Shown in pieces: positions 1 through 5,131 of a stretch of 6,743 nucleotides of DNA. The stretch spans positions 1 to 6,743 of the forward strand of contig JAKPQU010000629.1 of assembly GCA_029555925.1 (NCBI GenBank). The letters run 5' to 3'. The notes under the pieces are model-generated. The model had not been told where the DNA came from, made no database searches, and worked only from the letters and a program-made list of their open reading frames with translations. Made by a program: the position numbers and the translations under genes. Positions within the stretch are counted from its first letter, which is position 1, and each line of letters begins with the position of its first letter. This DNA comes from Bacillota bacterium. GTDB taxonomy: Bacteria > Eremiobacterota > SpSt-956 > JAKJGF01.

Positions 1-48
1 TTTACAGACAATAAATTAGCCCTTATTTAATTTCTAATACTATAGAAA
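1..48. repeat. Left copy of a 48-bp exact terminal direct repeat
   Basis: The first 48 bases are identical, in the same orientation, to the last 48 bases of the window (6696-6743). Such a match cannot be chance. It means either that the molecule is circular with a small overlap, or that both ends lie in copies of one dispersed element. It contains the 13-mer ccttatttaattt (21-33), which also occurs at 6681-6693 and 6716-6728. No gene is visible in it. Confidence 0.95.
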
Positions 49-53
49 AAACT

Positions 54-127
54 AATTTTTCTTCTCCAGAGCCTGCCAGGCAGAAGCTTTTTATGGATAC
101 CCTTTTACCTGTAGCGGTACTGAGCAT
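54..127 (+). repeat. Imperfect inverted-repeat arm, partner at 6601-6675
   Basis: Read forward, this arm matches the reverse complement of 6601-6675 in three blocks. They are tttttcttc (56-64, 9 of 9), the 21-mer at 68-88 (20 of 21) and the 24-mer at 104-127 (about 20 of 24), with a diverged segment between the last two. The centre holds the perfect dyad gcctgccaggc, so the arm can form its own hairpin. The arm runs into the palindromic repeat that starts at 118. The structure suggests a non-coding, MITE-like or REP-like dispersed element; no transposase is nearby. Confidence 0.8.
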
Positions 128-233
128 AAGCATGTAATACATGTAATAAAAGTTTTCCTCCCGTCACGAGAGCATATATGTATTATTTATGCTCACCTCA
201 GTAAAATATTAATTGCTTATGCTCAGGTCAGTA
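118..233 (+). repeat. Palindromic dispersed repeat, copy A
   Basis: The outer arms are 118-132 and 214-233. They are reverse complements (core gagcataagca / tgcttatgctc) except for 5 nt missing from the left arm. An inner hairpin pairs 170-176 (gagcata) with 188-194 (tatgctc). The core cctcccgtcac (157-167) and its surroundings recur on the minus strand at 4765-4846 (copy B). Relative to B, copy A lacks two heptamers after position 167. It also has about 9 extra bases near 134-142 and 11 extra near 180-190. The transcript could fold into a nested stem-loop just upstream of the typA promoter. Confidence 0.8.
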
Positions 234-266
234 ATTTTCATTTTATAAAAAATGTAATAAATCCCC

Positions 267-295
267 TTGACATATTATTGAAAATATATTATTCT
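267..295 (+). promoter_or_regulatory. Probable sigma70-type promoter of typA
   Basis: A consensus -35 box TTGACA lies at 267-272. A 17-nt AT-rich spacer separates it from TATTCT at 290-295, which matches TATAAT at 4 of 6 positions. Transcription would start near 302 and give a leader of about 35 nt before the typA ATG. No riboswitch or leader-peptide structure is visible in that leader. Confidence 0.7.
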
Positions 296-321
296 GCCTT
301 CTTACGATAGATATTTTTTAT

Positions 322-327
322 AAAGGG
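322..327 (+). promoter_or_regulatory. Ribosome binding site deciding the typA start
   Basis: AAAGGG lies 10 nt before the ATG at 338. An in-frame TTG at 329 is only 1 nt from this site and is therefore unlikely to be the start. The choice of 338 also gives the short N-terminus normal for the family. Confidence 0.7.
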
Positions 328-337
328 ATTGATCATT

Positions 338-2143
338 ATGGATAACTCGTTAAACATACGTAATATTGCTATCATAGCTCATGTAGATCATGGAAAAACA
401 ACGCTTGTAGATGCTCTTCTCAGACAGAGCGGCACTTTCAGAGCCAATGAACTGGTACCGGAAAGGGTTATGGATTCTATGGATCTGGAAAGAGAAAGAG
501 GCATTACAATTGCTTCAAAGAACTGCTCTTTAGAGTGGGAAGGACTTACCATAAATATAGTTGATACGCCCGGTCATGCAGATTTCGGCGGTGAAGTGGA
601 ACGTATTATATCTATGGTTGACGGCGCATTGCTCATTGTAGATGCTGCAGAAGGCCCCCTTCCTCAGACCAGATTTGTCGTTAAAAAAGCTCTGGAAGCA
701 AATCTTCCTCTTGTTGTGATTATAAATAAAATAGACAGAAAAGATGCAAGAACCAGGGAAACAGAAGAAGAAGTATTCAATCTTTTCCTTGAATGCGGAG
801 CAGATTTAGATTATATAGACAGTCCTGTAATCTACGCCATTGCAAGAGACGGTGTGGCAACATTAAATCTTGATGAGAAACCCCGTGATATGCTCCCTGT
901 TTTTGAAGCTATCCGTGATTATATACCTGCCCCCGAAGTAGAAATAGAACAACCTTTGAGTATGATTGTGGCAAATCTGGGTTATTCAGATTATATGGGC
1001 CGTCTCGCCATAGGGAGGATGAAATCAGGCAGGGCCAGAGTAAATGACACAGTTCTCATAGCAGGTGAAAATAAGCATTATAGAGCAAAGATAACAAGGA
1101 TTTACGGCTATCATGGCCTCAAAATGATAGAACTCCCGGAAGCGACAGCAGGTCATATTGTCGCACTATCCGGCATATCGGAAATCAAAATCGGTGATAC
1201 CATTACATCTATTGAAACACCTGTAATACAACCACGTATTTATGTGGAAGAACCTACGGTAAATATGGTCTTTTCTGCCAACACGTCCCCTTTTGCCGGG
1301 AAAGAAGGAAAATATGTTACAGGAAGCAAACTGAGAGAAAGACTCATAAAAGAAGGCAGGCAGAATGTATCTTTACATATCGAAGAAGGCTCTACACCCG
1401 ATGAATTTATAGTTTCCGGAAGAGGAGAATTACAGCTTGCCATCCTCATTGAAACAATGCGCAGAGAAGGTTATGAAATGCAGGTCGGCCGTCCTAAGGT
1501 CATAGAAAAAACCCTGAACGGAGTGGTATGTGAACCTTATGAGCATCTTGTAATTGATATACCACAGGATTATGTAGGTGCCGTAACAAAACTCCTGGGA
1601 CAGAGAAAAGGAGTATTTGCCAATATGGCAGGATACGGCACAGACAGAATAAGACTTGAATTTCGTATCCCTTCAAGAGGGCTTATAGGTATACGTTCTA
1701 CCTTCCTTACCATCACAAGAGGTACAGGTATTATGCACTCTGTATTTGACGGATACGAACCAATGGCAGGAACAATTTCATCAAGAACAAACGGAGCTTT
1801 AGTAGCCGACAGAAACGGCTTTGCCACAGCCTATGCCATAGAAAATCTGGAACCGAGAGGACATCTGTTTGTACTGCCGGGAACAGAGGTTTACTGCGGC
1901 ATGATTGTAGGAGAACATGCAAAGGAAAATGATCTGAATGTAAATATTGTAAAACCCAAAAAACTTACAAATATGCGTTCTTCCACAAGTGATGAAACGG
2001 TTGTACTTGCTACCCCCATAATACATACACTGGAAAGTGCCATGGAATGGGTAAAAGATAATGAAGCTATTGAAGTAACACCGAAATCCATAAGACTCAG
2101 AAGACTTTATTCGGGAATCATTAAAACAAAGAAAATAGCGTAA
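338..2143 (+). CDS. typA: Ribosome-associated translational GTPase TypA/BipA
   Basis: This 601-aa protein is full length for TypA/BipA. The family consists of EF-G-like GTPases that bind the ribosome and support 50S assembly and growth under stress or cold. The G domain shows G1 AHVDHGKT (14-21), the switch motif RERGITI (52-58), G3 DTPGH (76-80) and G4 NKID (130-133). A beta-barrel domain II follows, then the EF-G-like region with NTSPFAGKEGK and VSGRGELQLAILIE, and the TypA-specific C-terminal region with IPSRGLIG and KKLTNMRSS. The start at 338 has a good ribosome site and a promoter at 267-295. One oddity is that the G5 loop reads YAIARDG, with Ile168 where many homologues, including E. 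coli BipA (YASALNG), have Ser. The gene seems monocistronic, followed by a small hairpin. It is a chromosomal housekeeping gene. The family assignment is essentially certain. Confidence 0.98.
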   Translation: MDNSLNIRNIAIIAHVDHGKTTLVDALLRQSGTFRANELVPERVMDSMDLERERGITIASKNCSLEWEGLTINIVDTPGHADFGGEVERIISMVDGALLIVDAAEGPLPQTRFVVKKALEANLPLVVIINKIDRKDARTRETEEEVFNLFLECGADLDYIDSPVIYAIARDGVATLNLDEKPRDMLPVFEAIRDYIPAPEVEIEQPLSMIVANLGYSDYMGRLAIGRMKSGRARVNDTVLIAGENKHYRAKITRIYGYHGLKMIELPEATAGHIVALSGISEIKIGDTITSIETPVIQPRIYVEEPTVNMVFSANTSPFAGKEGKYVTGSKLRERLIKEGRQNVSLHIEEGSTPDEFIVSGRGELQLAILIETMRREGYEMQVGRPKVIEKTLNGVVCEPYEHLVIDIPQDYVGAVTKLLGQRKGVFANMAGYGTDRIRLEFRIPSRGLIGIRSTFLTITRGTGIMHSVFDGYEPMAGTISSRTNGALVADRNGFATAYAIENLEPRGHLFVLPGTEVYCGMIVGEHAKENDLNVNIVKPKKLTNMRSSTSDETVVLATPIIHTLESAMEWVKDNEAIEVTPKSIRLRRLYSGIIKTKKIA

Positions 2144-2147
2144 AACA

Positions 2148-2168
2148 GTGACCTGTGACCAGTGAAAA
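2148..2168 (+). repeat. GTGA heptamer tract 1 (three units)
   Basis: GTGA recurs at 2148, 2155 and 2162, exactly every 7 bases, beginning 5 nt after the typA stop codon. The fourth unit is degenerate. Tracts with the same core and period occur at 3550-3577, 4787-4807 and, on the other strand, 4902-4912. Confidence 0.7.
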
Positions 2169-2182
2169 GTTCACTGAATTTT
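2160..2182 (+). terminator. Possible weak intrinsic terminator after typA
   Basis: A perfect 7-bp stem CAGTGAA/TTCACTG (2160-2166 with 2170-2176) has a 3-nt loop and is followed by AATTTT. The stem is short and low in GC and the T run is interrupted, so termination would be partial at best. The hairpin is built partly from the last heptamer unit and overlaps the 3' end of the minus-strand gene fossil. Confidence 0.4.
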
Positions 2183-2314
2183 CATGCCAAATACTTTAAA
2201 CAGAAAAGCATAAATATCACTGTATTCATTAATAATCTTTGACACAGGTTTCCCTGCTCTATGACCTGCTTTTGTTTCAATACGGAGAAATATCGGATTA
2301 TCCCCTCTATATAG
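2171..2314 (-). pseudogene. C-terminal remnant of a prolyl oligopeptidase (S9 family)
   Basis: Read on the minus strand, this 48-codon stretch (47 residues plus TGA) contains GDNPIFLRIETKAGH, RAGKPVSKII and YSDIYAFLFKVFGM. From knowledge of the family, this is the extreme C-terminus of prolyl oligopeptidases, including the catalytic His (in AGHGAGKP), read here as AGHRAGKP. A TAA (complement of 2315-2317) closes the frame just upstream. I find no trace of the other roughly 650 residues, including the catalytic Ser and Asp regions, in the following 220 bases. An intact gene was probably deleted or interrupted, leaving this fossil convergent with typA. The remnant has no start or ribosome site and is unlikely to be expressed. 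The sequence match is strong; how the loss happened is inference. Confidence 0.85.
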
Positions 2315-2539
2315 TTAGTTTCATATTATATCATGCTACTTTACATTATAATTCAATAAAATATACCTGTGCTGCCGTGATATTTTTTTCTCCGGAACAC
2401 CAGGCAGGCAGACTACTATGTCTAAAGCTAAATAGTATAAACTTTAAGAAGTTATGAAATATACTATAATTTATACAAAGGAAAATATACAATTACAGAG
2501 TATAATAACTTCTGAAAAATAAATATGCAATAAAAACTT
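2315..2539. other. AT-rich gap without a recognisable gene
   Basis: After the peptidase fossil there are about 225 very AT-rich bases. The only structure I see is a perfect 9-bp inverted repeat, agaagttat (2447-2455) and ataacttct (2505-2513), separated by 49 nt upstream of the next gene. A TTG-initiated frame (2239-2457) crosses the gap, but it overlaps the fossil on the opposite strand and has no ribosome site, so I do not call it. No convincing promoter for the gene at 2540 stands out. Confidence 0.5.
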
Positions 2540-3553
2540 ATGACATCAAGAGAAAGAGTTATAAACACACTCAAATTCAGAAAATCTGACAGAATTCCTA
2601 TGAATTTTTCCTGTACTGAAAATTTTCAAAAAAAATTCTGTAGATATTTTAATATAAAAGAAGAAAACATCATTTCAAATCCTCTTGTAAACCATGTAAG
2701 TTCTGCCATTCTGGAAAAATTGAACTGTGATTTCCGAACGGTGAGTCCTGTTTATAAAGAAAATTTCCCCTTAAACCTCTTCCCTGCATGTGAGGATTTA
2801 AAAAAAGCGGATATTGCAGAGGTTATATCTTACAGGTGGCCTGAAGCGGACATGTTTGACTACAGCACCGTTACGGAACAATGTGAAACATATAAAGATT
2901 ACTGCATAATCACAGGCAATCCAGGCACAGGCGATTTTCTTTATAAAGCAGGGTCTCTATACGGCATGGAAGATATGTATATGGGACTGATACGACATGA
3001 TCCGGTACTTATAAAGATTTTTGAAAAAATTTCAGATTTTTATTATGAATATAACAGGCATATCTTCGAGGCAGGAAAAGGTACGATAGACATAGCATTT
3101 TACGGAGATGACTATGGAGGTTACCATGGCTCACTCATAGGTGAAAACACCTTCAGGGATATACTGAAACCTTACTGGGAAAAACATTTTACTCTGGCCA
3201 GAAGATACGGGCTGAAGATAATGTTTCACTCATGTGGTTCCATAAAGAATTTATTACCTGTCCTTTATGAAACAGGTATAGATATAATTGATCCTCTGCA
3301 AACAGATATAAAGAACATTAATCTGGAAGAATTAAAGAACAATTTTCACGGAAAAATAGCATTCCATGGAGGCATATGCATTGAAAAACCTTATAAAAGT
3401 ACGGATGAAGTCAGAAAAGAAGTGAGAAAGGTTTTATCTGTTATGTCAGACAGAGGAGGTTATATTATGGCACCGACTACGATAGTTACGGAAAATATAC
3501 CCGTCGAATATGTAATGGCCATGTATGAAGAAGGATTTATATGGGAATTGTGA
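2540..3553 (+). CDS. Uroporphyrinogen decarboxylase family protein (MtaA/CmuA-like)
   Basis: This 337-aa protein has the length and landmarks of the broad UroD-family TIM barrels. They are an N-terminal TSRERVINTLKFRKSDRIP (2-20), YGDDYGG (188-194), MFHSCGSI (228-235), IDPLQ (250-254), FHGGI (275-279) and RGGYIMAPT (305-313) near the C-terminus. His230 and Cys232 sit where the corrinoid-dependent methyltransferase branch (MtaA, MtbA, CmuA) has its HxC zinc ligands. That makes a methyltransferase-like role more likely than haem synthesis. No corrinoid protein or other haem gene is adjacent, so the substrate is unknown. There is no clear Shine-Dalgarno sequence before the ATG (upstream bases aataaaaactt), so initiation may be weak. 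The TGA stop is part of the first unit of a heptamer repeat. Family call is firm; function is not. Confidence 0.85.
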   Translation: MTSRERVINTLKFRKSDRIPMNFSCTENFQKKFCRYFNIKEENIISNPLVNHVSSAILEKLNCDFRTVSPVYKENFPLNLFPACEDLKKADIAEVISYRWPEADMFDYSTVTEQCETYKDYCIITGNPGTGDFLYKAGSLYGMEDMYMGLIRHDPVLIKIFEKISDFYYEYNRHIFEAGKGTIDIAFYGDDYGGYHGSLIGENTFRDILKPYWEKHFTLARRYGLKIMFHSCGSIKNLLPVLYETGIDIIDPLQTDIKNINLEELKNNFHGKIAFHGGICIEKPYKSTDEVRKEVRKVLSVMSDRGGYIMAPTTIVTENIPVEYVMAMYEEGFIWEL

Positions 3554-3577
3554 AGGGTGAAGAGTGAAAGGTGAAGG
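3550..3577 (+). repeat. GTGA heptamer tract 2 (four units)
   Basis: GTGA recurs at 3550, 3557, 3564 and 3571, a strict period of 7 with a GTGAA core. The first unit contains the TGA stop codon of the UroD-family gene (3551-3553), so the tract abuts the gene exactly. This is the longest and cleanest of the tracts in the window. The following spacer to 3786 shows only a small TGACC/GGTCA hairpin (3603-3616) and AT-rich sequence. Confidence 0.8.
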
Positions 3578-3737
3578 GAGTATAAGGTCTCATTCCCCGT
3601 TGTGACCACCCGGTCATGGCAGGGTAAAATAAGATAGATTAATCTTTTTCCCAGAAGGTCTGCATTTTTAAAGCTGAAAAATTCAATAAAAATTTAACAA
3701 AATTTTAACATCCATGTAATTGAACCTTACGGCAGGA

Positions 3738-3753
3738 CATGTTAAAGTATAAA
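3738..3753 (+). promoter_or_regulatory. Shared upstream motif and possible -10 box of the C39 gene
   Basis: CATGTTAAAGTAT (3738-3750) matches CATGTTAAACTAT at 4882-4894, upstream of the small gene, at 12 of 13 positions. It runs into TATAAA (3748-3753), a plausible -10 box. No good -35 box lies 16-18 nt upstream; ttgaac at 3720-3725 is 22 nt away. The motif could be a common regulatory site or chance in AT-rich DNA. Confidence 0.35.
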
Positions 3754-3786
3754 AGAGATAATCGTGTCATAAAGAGAGGTATATTT

Positions 3787-4737
3787 ATGAAAATCAACAG
3801 TAATACTCTGCAGATTACCGGTTTAACATATCAGGCAAAAACGATTAAAACGAAAAATACGGAACCTGCGGAACCGGAAAATAAAGTTACTCTATCAGGT
3901 AAAACCTTCCAGGGTGAAGAAACTCCCGAAAAAATGCCGAACCTTATAGAACTTCCTCGAGGCGGAAAATATCAGAGAAGCAAAACCTTTACAATGGAAG
4001 ACGGGAAAGGCTCCACTATAACAGGGACTAAAAAGTCAGGTTCTTCGTCACCTGTATCACTTGCCATGTTCGACACCGAAAAACCGGACATTTCAAAACA
4101 TACCTCTTTACTGAGTAAAATAAAAAATTTCACCCTTAATCTTACGGGCAGGATAGCCGGTCATTTAATACCATCTATCATACTGCACGGCGTCCCCGAC
4201 GGAAGACAGGACAGAGATTATTCATGCGGAGCCGTTGCACTTCAAACAGTACTTACTTACTGGAAAGGACAGGAATATTTTGAAGAGGAACTTATAGAAC
4301 TGCTCCATACGACAGAAAACGGAACGTTACCGGAAGATATCGTCAGGGTAGCTAAAGGAGAAGGACTTTCTGCAAAACTTAAAGAACATATGACCATGGA
4401 AGAACTGGAAAAACTGGTCGGTGAAGGAATACCTGTCATTGTAGACGGTCAGGCATGGCGTGATGATAAAGATAAAGAGAAGCCATGGACAGATGTGTGG
4501 GAATCCGGCCACTATATGGTTGTTATAGGATTTGATAAAGAAAATGTATATTTCGAAGATCCGTCACTTTTCGGAAGCAGAGGTGTTATGACCAGGGAAG
4601 AATTCAATGACAGATGGCATGATTACGAAGGCCCCGTACCATTCGACGAAAAAACAGCAAGAGTATACAATCACATGGGCATAGTCATAAAAGGTGATAA
4701 GCCATCACCGCCGCCGGAGTTTGTTCATATAGACTGA
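3787..4737 (+). CDS. Stand-alone C39-like papain-fold cysteine peptidase
   Basis: This 316-aa protein has two parts. Residues 1-130 are polar, low in complexity and probably disordered, containing KVTLSGK and a Ser/Gly stretch. Residues 135-305 form a C39-like domain. Visible catalytic elements are Gln141 (oxyanion hole) and Cys147 in QDRDYSCGA, His242 in GHYMVVIGF and Asp258 in EDPS. In bacteriocin transporters such domains remove Gly-Gly leaders, but here there are no membrane segments or ATPase, so it is a free peptidase or transglutaminase-like relative with unknown substrate. No classical signal peptide is visible. The start at 3787 is preferred over an ATG at 3739 because AAAGAGAGGT lies just upstream and the resulting MKINSN matches the MKINNQ of the downstream enzyme. 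The fold is confident; activity and location are open. Confidence 0.85.
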   Translation: MKINSNTLQITGLTYQAKTIKTKNTEPAEPENKVTLSGKTFQGEETPEKMPNLIELPRGGKYQRSKTFTMEDGKGSTITGTKKSGSSSPVSLAMFDTEKPDISKHTSLLSKIKNFTLNLTGRIAGHLIPSIILHGVPDGRQDRDYSCGAVALQTVLTYWKGQEYFEEELIELLHTTENGTLPEDIVRVAKGEGLSAKLKEHMTMEELEKLVGEGIPVIVDGQAWRDDKDKEKPWTDVWESGHYMVVIGFDKENVYFEDPSLFGSRGVMTREEFNDRWHDYEGPVPFDEKTARVYNHMGIVIKGDKPSPPPEFVHID

Positions 4738-4764
4738 CAGTCTATCGTAAAATATGTTTATCGC

Positions 4765-4846
4765 TGAAGTGAGCATATATGCTCTCGTGACGCTTGACGC
4801 GTGACGGGAGGGAAATTTTTATTGCATGCTTATGCCCGGGTCGGTA
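4765..4846 (-). repeat. Palindromic dispersed repeat, copy B
   Basis: The reverse complement of this stretch aligns with copy A (118-201). Shared blocks are gcataagcatg, cctcccgtcac, gagagcatatat and gctcacttcag. The inner hairpin is here the perfect 14-bp palindrome gagcatatatgctc (4771-4784). The outer block tgcttatgcccgggtcggta (4827-4846) matches copy A's right arm at 17 of 20 positions. Relative to A it carries two additional heptamers (14 nt). It lies between the C39 gene and the small gene, in opposite orientation to copy A, as expected of a dispersed repeat. Confidence 0.8.
4787..4807 (+). repeat. GTGA heptamer tract 3, inside repeat copy B
   Basis: GTGA at 4787, TTGA at 4794 and GTGA at 4801 form three CGNNTGA-type units with exact 7-base spacing. 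The corresponding site in copy A (161-170) has one unit only. This indicates unit gain or loss within an otherwise homologous repeat. Confidence 0.75.
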
Positions 4847-4881
4847 GATATTTTCGGATATTATTATTCATTGGTGAACAG

Positions 4882-4894
4882 CATGTTAAACTAT
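4882..4894 (+). promoter_or_regulatory. Second copy of the shared upstream motif
   Basis: CATGTTAAACTAT differs at one position from 3738-3750. It lies 54 nt before the ATG of the small gene at 4949; the first copy lies 36 nt before the C39 start codon. If functional, it would link expression of the peptidase with that of the small gene and pentein enzyme pair. Confidence 0.3.
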
Positions 4895-4901
4895 CTTCTA
4901 C

Positions 4902-4912
4902 TCACGACTCAC
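4902..4912 (-). repeat. GTGA heptamer tract 4 (two units, minus strand)
   Basis: TCAC at 4902 and 4909 is GTGA on the minus strand with the same 7-base period. Only two units are recognisable, so alone this would be weak. It gains weight from the three other tracts. Confidence 0.45.
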
Positions 4913-4948
4913 AGATTATAGAATTTTTATAAAGAGGAGATTTTTATT

Positions 4949-5131
4949 ATGAAACATCATGAAAAGCCTGCCATGCGAACCGGGAATTTTGAAGAAGATA
5001 GACAGAAGATCGTAGAAGAATATAAAAAAGGTCCCTATTTAAAAACTATAGCAGATTATGCCATGGAGGAAAAAAAGAAAGAGGAGAAAAAGGAGAAAGG
5101 GAAAAATGAAGATAAACAACCAGAATTATGA
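4949..5131 (+). CDS. Small highly charged protein overlapping the pentein enzyme gene
   Basis: This is a 60-aa protein I do not recognise. Residues 8-42 (PAMRTGNFEEDRQK ... IADYAMEE) could form helices. The last 20 residues are almost entirely Lys and Glu, ending in DKQPEL. There are no Cys residues, membrane segments or signal peptide. A strong Shine-Dalgarno sequence, AGAGGAGA, lies 8 nt before the ATG, which is the main reason to believe the gene is real. Its last 26 nt overlap the start of the next gene in another frame, and its Lys/Glu codons supply that gene's purine-rich ribosome site. Translational coupling is therefore likely. A role as chaperone, immunity partner or regulator of the enzyme is speculation. 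It could also be only a translated leader that raises enzyme expression. Confidence 0.65.
   Translation: MKHHEKPAMRTGNFEEDRQKIVEEYKKGPYLKTIADYAMEEKKKEEKKEKGKNEDKQPEL
5091..5095 (+). promoter_or_regulatory. Ribosome binding site deciding the pentein enzyme start
   Basis: AGGAG lies 10 nt before the ATG at 5106, inside the Lys/Glu codons of the preceding small gene. An upstream in-frame ATG at 5058 would add 16 residues, nearly all Lys and Arg, which are only the frame-shifted reading of that tail. The start at 5106 is therefore preferred. Confidence 0.75.

Noticed and set aside
2239..2457. TTG-initiated frame of 72 codons on the plus strand after typA
   Set aside because: It has no ribosome site, an AT-rich composition giving a Leu/Tyr/Ile-rich product with no family resemblance, and it overlaps the much better supported peptidase fossil on the other strand.
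2447..2513. 9-bp inverted repeat agaagttat / ataacttct as an operator
   Set aside because: The arms are AT-rich and 49 nt apart; in sequence this AT-rich a chance match is plausible and no regulator is linked to it.
3550..3577. CRISPR array or other spaced repeat array
   Set aside because: Units are 7 bases with no spacers and no cas genes are present; these are short tandem repeats.
3627..3655. Hairpin around agattaatct followed by a T run as terminator of the UroD-family gene
   Set aside because: The stem is AT-rich with bulges and the T run forms part of the stem itself, so it does not meet the usual pattern.
3739..3786. Upstream ATG for the C39 peptidase
   Set aside because: It has no Shine-Dalgarno sequence and lies in the probable promoter region; the ATG at 3787 follows AAAGAGAGGT.
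3787..4737. Bacteriocin-exporting ABC transporter with a C39 domain
   Set aside because: There are no transmembrane segments or ATPase domain in the protein, and no Gly-Gly leader peptide gene is recognisable nearby.
5058..5105. Upstream start for the pentein enzyme, giving a Lys/Arg-rich N-terminus
   Set aside because: It would be only the frame-shifted reading of the small protein's Lys/Glu tail; the ATG at 5106 has a better placed ribosome site.
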